A stretch of DNA of 64,000 nt from a virus: positions 1 to 64,000 of the IMG/VR virus record IMGVR_UViG_3300036670_000258. One strand, written 5' to 3'. Position 1 is the first letter of the stretch, and each line of letters begins with the position of its first letter. The notes beneath the pieces are model-generated. The model made no database searches and was not told where the DNA came from. It worked only from the letters and a program-made list of their open reading frames with translations. Shown piece by piece: positions 16,014 through 23,828 of this stretch. The position numbers and the translations under genes were made by a program.

Positions 16014-17111
16014 TTAAAATAAAGAGTTTTGTTTAATAATAGGAGGCGTGTAATTTTGTTTATTTTTTGTTAGACAATTGCTTCCAACATCACTTACTAC
16101 TAAATCTATCCTATTATCAAAATCATCTTTACTCCACATATATGATAATATAGTGTCAGACTGGGTTTGCGCGTATTCTTCTAATTGAATATCACTTAAC
16201 GTTTCTATGTTCATCTGAGGTAATCCAAGTGCCTCTAGATCCTTCGGTGATGATATTAGGATTGATCGTTGAATTGCAGCATAAATCCATCTTATACGAA
16301 ACCACCCTGAACCAGCATGAGGATATTCAGGACAAAGAATTCCCCAGTACTTTCCGCATGTTTCAAATACATCTGTTTCAGTGTCAAGCAACTGTGCTGT
16401 TTTAATACTCTTTGCTCCAAAATAATCTACTGGCCATTTTAATTTATTTCGGCGAACCCATGGACTATGATCGACAATAGAAGCTAGCATATGCTTTCTT
16501 TCCTTTGCTTGAAGAGGATTGTTAATACTTATATTCCAATTCTCAAGGACATATGGTGTTAAATCTAGATTGTAGATATTTTTTGCCTTAATAATATCTC
16601 TAATCTTTTCTTTATCTCCCCAATCGAATGCGGGTATTAATGCATTTTCGAATTTACCATCAACAATATCTCTAATAACTTCAACTGCTTCGATTGGATT
16701 AAACAAAGGATTATCTACTCCTCCGTAAAAATAGCTTCCATTACTCCATTTCTTTGATATTGATTTATCAAAGACTGCTTGATCTAACATTTTTTCCCAA
16801 GATTTCATAGTTCCGTCTATTTTCCAATCCTCATGAAATACTATGACATTTTTTACAGTCTTAAGAGCATACATTACGTTAAAGATTTCTCCTGAATAAT
16901 TGTTTGAGCCAAATTGACCTATTCCAATAATAGCTAAGCCATATTCAGAAAGATCATCACCCCATTTCACCTTACGTCTATCTACTAAATATCCTTGTTT
17001 CCTTAGAGAGTTACATATAATAGAACTGTCATCAATTCTTTTTACCCTTGCTCTTTTCCATGCATTATCGTCGGTTTGCTTTGCAGTACATCCTGTGAAT
17101 AGTATTTTCAT
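16014..17111 (-). CDS. putative GT-B glycosyltransferase, possibly DNA-modifying
   Basis: A 365-residue protein with two Rossmann-like halves. The first starts Met-Lys-Ile-Leu-Phe-Thr-Gly-Cys. The second has Gln-Ala-Lys-Glu-Arg-Lys-His-Met-Leu, then a Val-Asp-Tyr-Phe-Gly-Ala strand and Gly-Ser-Gly-Trp-Phe-Arg-Ile-Arg-Trp. This layout resembles T4 beta-glucosyltransferase (about 351 residues), whose second half has Gly-Gln-Arg-Glu-Ser-Lys-Met, Phe-Phe-Gly and Thr-Leu-Arg-Val-Trp-Glu. The Glu of the last motif is not conserved here. It ends Lys-Gln-Asn-Ser-Leu-Phe, a possible clamp-binding tail. T4 alpha-glucosyltransferase is reported to bind gp45. It lies two genes from gp56. Substrate and sugar are unknown, and I see no hydroxymethylase gene in the window. 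Confidence 0.55.
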   Translation of the reverse strand: MKILFTGCTAKQTDDNAWKRARVKRIDDSSIICNSLRKQGYLVDRRKVKWGDDLSEYGLAIIGIGQFGSNNYSGEIFNVMYALKTVKNVIVFHEDWKIDGTMKSWEKMLDQAVFDKSISKKWSNGSYFYGGVDNPLFNPIEAVEVIRDIVDGKFENALIPAFDWGDKEKIRDIIKAKNIYNLDLTPYVLENWNISINNPLQAKERKHMLASIVDHSPWVRRNKLKWPVDYFGAKSIKTAQLLDTETDVFETCGKYWGILCPEYPHAGSGWFRIRWIYAAIQRSILISSPKDLEALGLPQMNIETLSDIQLEEYAQTQSDTILSYMWSKDDFDNRIDLVVSDVGSNCLTKNKQNYTPPIIKQNSLF

Positions 17112-17112
17112 A

Positions 17113-17382
17113 TTAATCTATTTTTTCATTAATATAATTATCTAATCCTTGAATGTATGCAACTGCATCTAATAAATTATCACGCTTGTGATTGTATGAT
17201 TCTCTTGAAAATTTCAGAGCGACTAATGCCTTAAACATATGTTCACCTGTTACTTCAATACCTGTCATGCCTTGAAAAATCAAGGCAGCCCTATCCATTC
17301 CTTCTGAAAAAGGACCGTAGTTTCTGTCTGCTTCTTCACTGCGGTTATTTACTATACCACTTGCTTCATCTAATATGTTCAT
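17113..17382 (-). CDS. small DUF6378-like protein
   Basis: An 89-residue helical protein. It carries Leu-Asp-Glu-Ala-Ser near the N-terminus, Asn-Tyr-Gly-Pro-Phe, a central Ala-Leu-Val-Ala-Leu-Lys-Phe-Ser-Arg helix and the end Asn-Leu-Leu-Asp-Ala-Val-Ala-Tyr-Ile-Gln. This order (Glu-Ala, Asp-Tyr-Gly, Lys-Leu-x-Arg, Asp-Ala-x-Gly-Tyr) is that of the DUF6378 proteins found in many phages, which look like reduced MazG/NTP-pyrophosphatase-type helical bundles; the activity is unknown. It stops one base before the glycosyltransferase start, so the two are co-translated. Confidence 0.65.
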   Translation of the reverse strand: MNILDEASGIVNNRSEEADRNYGPFSEGMDRAALIFQGMTGIEVTGEHMFKALVALKFSRESYNHKRDNLLDAVAYIQGLDNYINEKID

Positions 17383-17432
17383 AAAATTACTATGTTTTAA
17401 TGTTATATTTTAATTTTGTTTTTTGTTTAATA

Positions 17433-17663
17433 TTATGTCATATAAGTATTCAGCGCCTTGTCCAGGTATGCATTTTTTAAAATATCGAAACAGCTGATTC
17501 CATTTATGTATTGCCATCCCCCTACATCATATTTATTCCAAATATATGTATTGAGCATATCGATCTGACATTCACATTCTTCAACAAATATCTGATGTGC
17601 TATGGCAGATGTTAATGTGTTTAAAACATTGAAAGTAGTTTGAATTGCGTTTTCTCTAGTCAT
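17433..17663 (-). CDS. hypothetical protein (76 aa)
   Basis: Unrecognised. It has two helices, the first hydrophobic (Thr-Leu-Thr-Ser-Ala-Ile-Ala-His), three Cys (Glu-Cys-Glu-Cys and Ser-Cys-Phe), and aromatic residues around 40-55. It is first in the unit after a terminator and is followed by the DUF6378-like gene. Coding is supported by the clean start, spacing and operon position. Confidence 0.55.
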   Translation of the reverse strand: MTRENAIQTTFNVLNTLTSAIAHQIFVEECECQIDMLNTYIWNKYDVGGWQYINGISCFDILKNAYLDKALNTYMT

Positions 17664-17713
17664 TTTATTTAAGTTTATACTAATTTCTATATGTAAATAT
17701 AATCAAAGAAATT

Positions 17714-17762
17714 GACATAAAAAAACCCTGAATAAAAAGTTATTAACAGTTTTTCAGGGTTT
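17714..17762 (-). terminator. intrinsic terminator downstream of the VWA gene region
   Basis: A 10-bp stem (AAACCCTGAA / TTCAGGGTTT) with a 20-base AT loop is followed on the minus strand by seven T. It ends the unit that contains the TROVE-like gene. Confidence 0.8.
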
Positions 17763-17771
17763 ATCTTAATA

Positions 17772-18060
17772 TTACGGGATGGCTTTTCGTATTTTTTCTT
17801 CTTCGGCAAGAATATCCCTCTTTATGGTCTTCGTTAATCGAAATATAAGTCTACTAGATTCAACATATTTTCGAATACTTAATTAGAGAAGTATGACCTT
17901 GTACCATTTTTTCTAGTGGTCGGCCTTTAAAGATTTCCACAGATTAATTAAGTTAATAATTAACCATCATATCTGTTGTGTTTATTGTTTGCTGTAGCCA
18001 TCCACCAGATTCCTGTCCATTTGCTTAATCGTTTTGCTTTTTTATTGTTTGCTGTATGGA
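17772..18060 (-). pseudogene. broken short reading frame(s) in the 415-bp gap below the VWA gene
   Basis: The only long gene-free stretch (17664-18077). On the minus strand three consecutive pieces read like protein but are split by stops and frame changes. The first runs from about 18058 to a stop at 17960 without an upstream ATG and includes Met-Ala-Thr-Ala-Asn-Asn-Lys-His-Asn-Arg. The second is Val-Glu-Ile-Phe-Lys-Gly-Arg-Pro-Leu-Glu-Lys-Met. The third is Lys-Arg-Asp-Ile-Leu-Ala-Glu-Glu-Glu-Lys-Ile-Arg-Lys, ending at 17772. Together they would give about 100 residues with two breaks. It could be a decayed gene, sequencing indels, or a structured RNA whose sequence merely looks coding. Confidence 0.3.
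17981..18056. repeat. 16-bp direct repeat spaced by 60 bp
   Basis: TTTATTGTTTGCTGTA occurs at 17981-17996 and again at 18041-18056. The 60-bp spacing is a multiple of three, so in the broken frame the peptide Thr-Ala-Asn-Asn-Lys appears twice. Confidence 0.85.
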
Positions 18061-18077
18061 ATCTTAATTTTTTTTAT

Positions 18078-19502
18078 TTATTTTATTTGTTCATATCTTT
18101 CTTTCATTATAGTTTTGTCCATTATTTGATACGGTGATTCAATTTTTCCGCCTAATATACTTGTCATTATAGCTGGAGAGAATCCAGATATAAGTGCAGT
18201 TCCATCTTCTTTAAATGAAACTGGAATTCCTCCATTCCTTGATTGAATATTCCAATATACTATTTGTGGCATATCATATCCAGCGTCATTATACATTTCA
18301 CCGATCAGTGCATTTACACTGGGATTCCATCCTTTTTCATTTTGCCGCCATGAATTTACAGCTTGATCAAATTCCATATCAGATAATATTAATATCTTAG
18401 ATGGCATTTCTTCTTTTTCTAATTTATTTTCAACAGAATGCTTTAAAATCATCCTGAATGTAGCTTGAATATCAGTTGACATTCCCCACTTCGATGAATT
18501 CATTTGAGAATATCTATTATACAGTGATCCTTTTAGTACTTGAAGCGTAGGGTTAGATGAGAATGTAATAAATGCATCCTTAAAGGAACCTTCATTTCTT
18601 TCTGAAATATAAAGTCCTAATGATATTGCAACATCCATACATGATACACTCTTGCTTCCTCCAGCTGATGCACTCATAGAACCTGATACATCTACTATTG
18701 GTAGTATATTTTCAGTAGTACCTTCCATATAATTTGGCAACGATTTCCATTGTTCGTTGGCTACTATTGAACTACCATGTTCCAGTGTCTTTGTAATATC
18801 GTAAGGGTATACTGCTCCTGCGTTAATTTTAGATTCTCCTTTTGTTAAAGATTCAATGTATGTAGAATAAGTCTCATATGCATTTTTTCCAAATGCCTTT
18901 TGATATCTTGCACTCGCAACTGAGGGTATTTTTCCAAAGGCAATGGAATCCCAATCATTAGCACACATTTGTGTTTCAACTACGTTTGTCAAATTAACTA
19001 GTAATTTTCGATATTGCCTTGGCGTCAAATTTAAAAATGACCTGATTCGGGCAGCGTTAATCCCCTTCCTAGGCATCCATTTTGCACATAGTGCATTATC
19101 AGCATCAAGAGCTTCTTTAATCATTGATAACACATCTTTTTCTAAATAAGTTCCAAATAATGGTAATAAATCATCCCATCTGCCATACTCTGGAATAAAT
19201 TTTAAGTTAGGTTTAAGTGAAAGATCATGATCTGCTGAAAGGTATACTAATATATCCTTGAATATTTGACGTTCACCTGCACCTCCTCTAATATCTCTAG
19301 CCCAAAATAATATTTTCATAGCGCGGATAGGATCTTCAATATATGCCTTTGAAAAAGTAGAAATTAATCTAGATTTATCTTGACCTCGCATCGCTCCTAT
19401 ATTAAAAAATAAATCAACACATGCATTTAATGACGTTGAATTAGTCGGCATGCCATTCTCAGTAAAAATGTCTTTAGTTCTTAATGCGTCTATGAAATTC
19501 AT
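18078..19502 (-). CDS. TROVE/Ro60-like protein with VWA domain (DUF2828-like)
   Basis: A 474-residue protein. The N-terminal 260 residues are helical, with Phe-Trp-Ala-Arg-Asp-Ile-Arg-Gly-Gly-Ala-Gly-Glu-Arg and Tyr-Gly-Arg-Trp-Asp-Asp-Leu, the hallmarks of TROVE/DUF2828 HEAT-like repeats. The C-terminal half is a von Willebrand A domain with an intact MIDAS Asp-Val-Ser-Gly-Ser-Met-Ser at about 270-276 and a later Leu-Ser-Asp-Met-Glu-Phe-Asp. Ro60 homologues bind misfolded or Y-type RNAs and, in bacteria, work with RNases in RNA decay. Phage members are common but their role is unproven. It probably stands alone between two terminators with the 82-residue gene. Confidence 0.85.
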   Translation of the reverse strand: MNFIDALRTKDIFTENGMPTNSTSLNACVDLFFNIGAMRGQDKSRLISTFSKAYIEDPIRAMKILFWARDIRGGAGERQIFKDILVYLSADHDLSLKPNLKFIPEYGRWDDLLPLFGTYLEKDVLSMIKEALDADNALCAKWMPRKGINAARIRSFLNLTPRQYRKLLVNLTNVVETQMCANDWDSIAFGKIPSVASARYQKAFGKNAYETYSTYIESLTKGESKINAGAVYPYDITKTLEHGSSIVANEQWKSLPNYMEGTTENILPIVDVSGSMSASAGGSKSVSCMDVAISLGLYISERNEGSFKDAFITFSSNPTLQVLKGSLYNRYSQMNSSKWGMSTDIQATFRMILKHSVENKLEKEEMPSKILILSDMEFDQAVNSWRQNEKGWNPSVNALIGEMYNDAGYDMPQIVYWNIQSRNGGIPVSFKEDGTALISGFSPAIMTSILGGKIESPYQIMDKTIMKERYEQIK

Positions 19503-19537
19503 TTTGTTTATTTTTAAATTCTTATATTATACTTGCT

Positions 19538-19786
19538 TTATTTGTTTTGTTTCAAAATAAATATTTTTTTTAAATTTATTTTAAACCAAAATAATAATAC
19601 AATAGATTCTAGATCCTTGTCTGCTATATTATCTTCAAGACTGGTAATTATAATAAAGTAATCAATTAACGTCTTAGATTCATCTAATTGTTCTAGGGTG
19701 ATGCTATTGTTAATACTGGATTCTATTTTTAATATGTGTAATTTTGACCAATGTATGTAATTGGCAGGTCGAAATATATATTGCAT
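19538..19786 (-). CDS. hypothetical protein (82 aa)
   Basis: Unrecognised small protein beginning Met-Gln-Tyr-Ile-Phe-Arg-Pro-Ala-Asn-Tyr. It is largely helical and hydrophobic, with Tyr-Phe-Ile-Ile-Ile near the middle and Phe-Trp-Phe-Lys-Ile-Asn near the C-terminus, then a basic end. It lies downstream of a hairpin and upstream of the TROVE-like gene. Coding is likely but less certain than for its neighbours. Confidence 0.5.
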   Translation of the reverse strand: MQYIFRPANYIHWSKLHILKIESSINNSITLEQLDESKTLIDYFIIITSLEDNIADKDLESIVLLFWFKINLKKIFILKQNK

Positions 19787-19806
19787 ACTTATACTTGTTA
19801 AATATT

Positions 19807-19833
19807 AAAGCTCTGTATATTATACAGAGCTTT
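19807..19833 (-). terminator. hairpin terminator between two hypothetical genes
   Basis: An inverted repeat AAAGCTCTGT / ACAGAGCTTT (extendable to 13 bp per arm) lies between the 228-residue gene and the 82-residue gene. Only TTTAATATTT follows on the minus strand, so it is a weaker terminator than the others, and it could act on both strands. Confidence 0.6.
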
Positions 19834-19874
19834 AACTTAAAGTTTCATTTTCCTTTCTAGAGATTAATTTTACA

Positions 19875-20561
19875 TTATTTTTTCATCCAACCATAATCAT
19901 CAATAGAACCGTCATTTCTAAGTTCTTGATAGCGAGTTCCTACATCAAACAGTGTTCCAAAATGATGTCTCTTATCGTTAAAGAAATAAATATTATCTCC
20001 ATCTTCTTTGAAATCATATCGGTCTTTCATATCTCTTAACAGATTTGTTTTTAATCCAACTAAAATTTTGGCTTTAGCATTTGAATAATCAATTATCTTT
20101 TCAGAACTTTCGTATAAACTTTTTGATTCCTTAGAGCCTATTTTAACAATAGGCATGTGTTTTAACTTATTATATTGACTGTTTGAGACTATACGATTAT
20201 CCATATAACTTTGTAATGAATTCATAGAGTCGAAGCGATGACCACCAAAATCTATATCATATCCTCTGTAATATAGAAAGTATAAAGTGGATTTTTTATT
20301 AGATAATTCTTTTTGTTTTTGAAAAACAATCCCATCGGAATTTGTGATTTCATCTGGGAGTTTATCAATATTCTCATTAATAAATTGTTCAAATGTTTTT
20401 AATCCTTTCTTAAATTCTTTGCGTTTCTTCTCATATTCATCATCAGCATCTCCACTTTTTGATAAAATATCCCCTGAGCCATCTGTAGTTGCAGTAGGAA
20501 GTAAAAGAGGTCCCATACCACCTATATTTGATAGTTCTATATTTTCATTTGATTCTTTCAT
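19875..20561 (-). CDS. putative internal/virion protein with internal capsid-targeting-like motif (228 aa)
   Basis: Residues 1-35 contain Asn-Ile-Gly-Gly-Met-Gly-Pro-Leu-Leu-Leu-Pro and Gly-Ser-Gly-Asp-Ile-Leu, followed by a charged stretch. At about residues 54-64 lies Leu-Lys-Thr-Phe-Glu-Gln-Phe-Ile-Asn-Glu-Asn, the same motif that begins other small proteins here; its DNA (GAACAATTTATTAATGA) is identical to that in the 20564 gene. The rest is an alpha/beta region with many Tyr, Asp and Lys. The motif is internal, so either the N-terminal 50 residues were added later or the motif works away from the N-terminus. The function is unknown. Confidence 0.6.
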   Translation of the reverse strand: MKESNENIELSNIGGMGPLLLPTATTDGSGDILSKSGDADDEYEKKRKEFKKGLKTFEQFINENIDKLPDEITNSDGIVFQKQKELSNKKSTLYFLYYRGYDIDFGGHRFDSMNSLQSYMDNRIVSNSQYNKLKHMPIVKIGSKESKSLYESSEKIIDYSNAKAKILVGLKTNLLRDMKDRYDFKEDGDNIYFFNDKRHHFGTLFDVGTRYQELRNDGSIDDYGWMKK

Positions 20562-20563
20562 TT

Positions 20564-21886
20564 TTATTCTAATCCTAATTCTTGTTCAAGATCTTCCCAG
20601 TTAAAGTCTGAAATAACCTCGTTTGCTGTCATTTTATTATCTCCCGCCCAATCAATTATATAATCAAACATTTCGTCTGCAGTATAATCATCCTCATCTA
20701 TGTTTGATTTTTTGCTATCGAATTTTTTCTCATACGCATCGTAGATTTCGTCTGCAACTTTTTCTGCAAATTGTTTTAATTTTTTAATGTCAGATGCACT
20801 GAATTTTTCATTAATAAATTGTTCGAATAATTGAATATGTTTCATTGTTTCATTGTTTTCTTTTAAATCAATTGACCATGCATATTCAACGTAAGAGATT
20901 GCGTCATTTTCTTCAACTTCCCAGTTTTTGGCGGCTTTGTATACTATATCCTTTGTGATTTTAGAATTTGGATATTTAGATATTTCTTTGTCAAATCCAC
21001 CCGGAACCCATATTTCTGGATTTTTTGTTGTCTTTTCAGTTAATATGCCCTTTAGAACAGTACTTCCTGTTTTTGATAATGTAATTCCATCCTCAGAAAC
21101 GTTAAAATAATGAGAATTTCTTTTTATCCATCGAGTAGAGTCAGATGTCATTTCCTTTAGTATTGTATCGAATTCTTCTTGTGTAATTTGCCCGTCCTTT
21201 AATGCTTCTATTACTTTGTTTCTGATTTTAGCATGATGACCTACGGTAATGGCTGGATTGCCATCAGTGTATTGTCTTTTAAGGGTGATAGTTCTTTCAT
21301 TAAGGGATTCTTTAATAAAAAGCTTAATGTCCTCTACACTTTGTGCTTCTATTTCTCTATCTTGAGCAAGCATGTCTAATGCTTCTTGATATTTTCTTTT
21401 TGACCATAATTTATCAAACTCTTCAATATCATCATCTTCACCAAAAAATAAATACCCTGGGTTTCCACTGGTTTCATCATTTAATAATTTAACTGCTTTA
21501 TTTACGTCTTTAGCCATAAAAGCACTAGCCTCACTTAGTGATTCTTCAATTGCACTATCATATATCGACTGAAGCCAATCTTCTAGATCTTTATTATCTC
21601 CCTTTGTAAATTGAGGATATTCTTTTTTTGCCTGCTTTACAAAATCTTTAAAATTCTTAGAATCCTTTGCAATTAAATCTAAATCTGACATTGATTCATA
21701 TATCTCTAAAGATTCATCTACACCTAATCCTAGTTTTTCTATTGTTGATTTAATAAAAAATACAGCATCAGCCTCTGAATAGCCATATTCCTTTGCGGTT
21801 TTAGTGACAAAGGCCGCAACCTTTTTTTCACCAGCAGAAACTGCCTCATTTAAAAAATCATTAAAATCTGTTTTTATAAATCCCAT
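20564..21886 (-). CDS. fused internal-head-protein-like polypeptide (440 aa)
   Basis: The N-terminus Met-Gly-Phe-Ile-Lys-Thr-Asp-Phe-Asn-Asp-Phe-Leu-Asn-Glu-Ala has an ideal Leu-Asn-Glu|Ala prohead-protease site at residue 14. A second possible site, Ser-Leu-Ser-Glu-Ala, lies near 118-122. At about residue 345 a full second N-terminus appears in frame: Met-Lys-His-Ile-Gln-Leu-Phe-Glu-Gln-Phe-Ile-Asn-Glu. It is preceded by DNA like the A-rich leader (AAAGAAAACAAT) of the 8212 gene. This reads as two genes joined by loss of a stop, or a polyprotein. The C-terminal part is acidic and helical. No known enzyme domain is recognised. Confidence 0.65.
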   Translation of the reverse strand: MGFIKTDFNDFLNEAVSAGEKKVAAFVTKTAKEYGYSEADAVFFIKSTIEKLGLGVDESLEIYESMSDLDLIAKDSKNFKDFVKQAKKEYPQFTKGDNKDLEDWLQSIYDSAIEESLSEASAFMAKDVNKAVKLLNDETSGNPGYLFFGEDDDIEEFDKLWSKRKYQEALDMLAQDREIEAQSVEDIKLFIKESLNERTITLKRQYTDGNPAITVGHHAKIRNKVIEALKDGQITQEEFDTILKEMTSDSTRWIKRNSHYFNVSEDGITLSKTGSTVLKGILTEKTTKNPEIWVPGGFDKEISKYPNSKITKDIVYKAAKNWEVEENDAISYVEYAWSIDLKENNETMKHIQLFEQFINEKFSASDIKKLKQFAEKVADEIYDAYEKKFDSKKSNIDEDDYTADEMFDYIIDWAGDNKMTANEVISDFNWEDLEQELGLE

Positions 21887-21908
21887 TACTTATTTTATTT
21901 TGTTTTTA

Positions 21909-23786
21909 TTATTTATTATGATTAATAAATTGATCGAATGTCATTGTTTCTTTAGAATTATTTTCTGCAACTATTCCCATTGAATCTTCTAATTTTGATT
22001 TAAGTTCAAAATACATAGAATGAATAGATTTTGGAGTCATATTCTTAAATACAGTTTCGTTGCCTTCGATCATTGCATTTCTTACTGCAGTAGCTGAAAT
22101 ATCATCATCGTTTCTTGGTATTTCAAAAAGTCCAAAATCAGATCTTGCGTTTAATTGATCTCGATATGAATCATTATTGACTTGATAACCATAACTTATC
22201 ATTCTATCGCTACCGGTTCCCCATAGGACAGGTTCATATTTTGGTCTCATTTCATTAAACATTACATCAATACCTCCAGTGGGAACGATATAAATTTCCT
22301 TCAGAAAAGGATATTGTTTTTTAACGTTTTTAAACATTTCTATTTGAGTTTTCTCATCATATGGCCTACTAAATTCATCACCCTTTTTCTTAGACTTTGC
22401 TTTAACTAGAAATACAACAACCGGATATCCGTTTTCTTTATGTATTCTTTCTAATACTTTAGCATGTCCTATTGTAAATGGTTGAAATCTACCAACAAAC
22501 ATATTTACAGGTTGTTTTCCTTGCTCATTGTATTTTACATTGAGGGCTTCGTTTAAATCAACTGAAGATCTAATTCTATTATTTAATATAAAGTTTTGAT
22601 AATCATAGATTGAGTTTTCATCTGTTTTTTCTGCAAATACTTTTTCTGATATCTTATCAATTATATTATTCATCCCGTTCATTGTATCATTATCGATTAA
22701 ATCTGATGTCTTATTTCTTTTCTTTCTAAATGAACTTAAAATCATTTTAAATAATTCTGCTAAAATTTCATTTGAAGCATATTTTAATGTCTTTTCGTTT
22801 TTAATATATTTAGTATTTAATTTAAATGAATTAGCTGATGCGAATTCTGCGCTTTCAAAATTAACTCCAATATATTTTGTTGAATTTTTACCTATATAGT
22901 CATTAAATATAACTGACATTATTGCAATATATCTATAATCTGCATTTTCTTCTTCTAGTTGAATTTCATCTAAATTGTATTGCGTTATAAATTCTAAAAA
23001 ATCAGTAACTGCTATTTGATAAGTATGACTTGATTCCTTATTGTCTTCAATATTATATGTCCTGTTAAAGTCTTCTATTTTAAAAGAGCTCATTGTTCTA
23101 CCGTCAATAAAATTAAGAATAAGGCCATCAATCTCAGACTCTAAATCAGAATTTAGAGCAGAAGCGCTAATACTTGGATTAAATATCTTAAAAATGGTGG
23201 ATGTAAAACTTGTTTTATCATTAGTTTCGCCAAAGTATTCAAATTTATCAGAAAACTCTCTATTATTCATAGTTAGTATTGAAAGTAATTCATTTCTCTG
23301 TTGTTGTGATAGATATCCGTCAAAAATGACAGTAGATGATTGCACTTGTAATTTATTAGACCATTTCTTTAAGATTTCAGGATCGTTAATTGTTTTTTTA
23401 ACCTTTCCGTTTTCACCTATTTGTTGAATATGATTTAATATTAAATTGTTTGTAGGGGTGTTTTGGTATTTAATTTTAGATGCATCTACTTCCGGTAAAT
23501 ATTCAAATCCAAATCTCCAATCAGTTGGCATTTCATTTTTAATATCAGTGGATAAACTCTGTATATAATTAATGGCAACCTCATATAGGGATATAATTGT
23601 TCTATCAACTAGGTTTAATTTGTCAGAGCTTGAAGATTTGTAATATTCAAATCCATCTTCGCGTCTTCTGACAAGAAATACTGGAGCTGCAACTTTTTCA
23701 GTTACTAACACCCTATTCTTTAACATATCAATAAATTCTTCTCTATTGGTATCATTAAAATATTCTCTTAGTTTTTGTAAAGCCAT
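21909..23786 (-). CDS. ligase-like domain fused to NMN-type nucleotidyltransferase
   Basis: 625 residues. The C-terminal third has the HxGH-superfamily signature Gly-Arg-Phe-Gln-Pro-Phe-Thr-Ile-Gly-His at about 431-440 and Ile-Ser-Ala-Thr-Ala-Val-Arg near 562-568, as in NMN adenylyltransferases. The N-terminal region shows the motif order of covalent nucleotidyltransferases (RNA/DNA ligases): Glu-Lys-Val-Ala-Ala at 30-34 in place of motif I Lys-x-Asp-Gly, Phe-Glu-Tyr-Leu at 94-97 (motif III), Glu-Ile-Asp-Gly-Leu-Ile-Leu near 218 (motif IV) and Phe-Lys-Ile-Glu-Asp near 234 (motif V). Motif I keeps Lys but loses Asp-Gly. It ends with Thr-Phe-Asp-Gln-Phe-Ile-Asn, like the capsid-targeting motif. 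It could make or use NAD, or cap/repair RNA ends; the substrate is unknown. Confidence 0.7.
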   Translation of the reverse strand: MALQKLREYFNDTNREEFIDMLKNRVLVTEKVAAPVFLVRRREDGFEYYKSSSSDKLNLVDRTIISLYEVAINYIQSLSTDIKNEMPTDWRFGFEYLPEVDASKIKYQNTPTNNLILNHIQQIGENGKVKKTINDPEILKKWSNKLQVQSSTVIFDGYLSQQQRNELLSILTMNNREFSDKFEYFGETNDKTSFTSTIFKIFNPSISASALNSDLESEIDGLILNFIDGRTMSSFKIEDFNRTYNIEDNKESSHTYQIAVTDFLEFITQYNLDEIQLEEENADYRYIAIMSVIFNDYIGKNSTKYIGVNFESAEFASANSFKLNTKYIKNEKTLKYASNEILAELFKMILSSFRKKRNKTSDLIDNDTMNGMNNIIDKISEKVFAEKTDENSIYDYQNFILNNRIRSSVDLNEALNVKYNEQGKQPVNMFVGRFQPFTIGHAKVLERIHKENGYPVVVFLVKAKSKKKGDEFSRPYDEKTQIEMFKNVKKQYPFLKEIYIVPTGGIDVMFNEMRPKYEPVLWGTGSDRMISYGYQVNNDSYRDQLNARSDFGLFEIPRNDDDISATAVRNAMIEGNETVFKNMTPKSIHSMYFELKSKLEDSMGIVAENNSKETMTFDQFINHNK

Positions 23787-23828
23787 TGTCTTCTTTATTT
23801 TATAATTCTGTAATTTATTGTTTTGATT

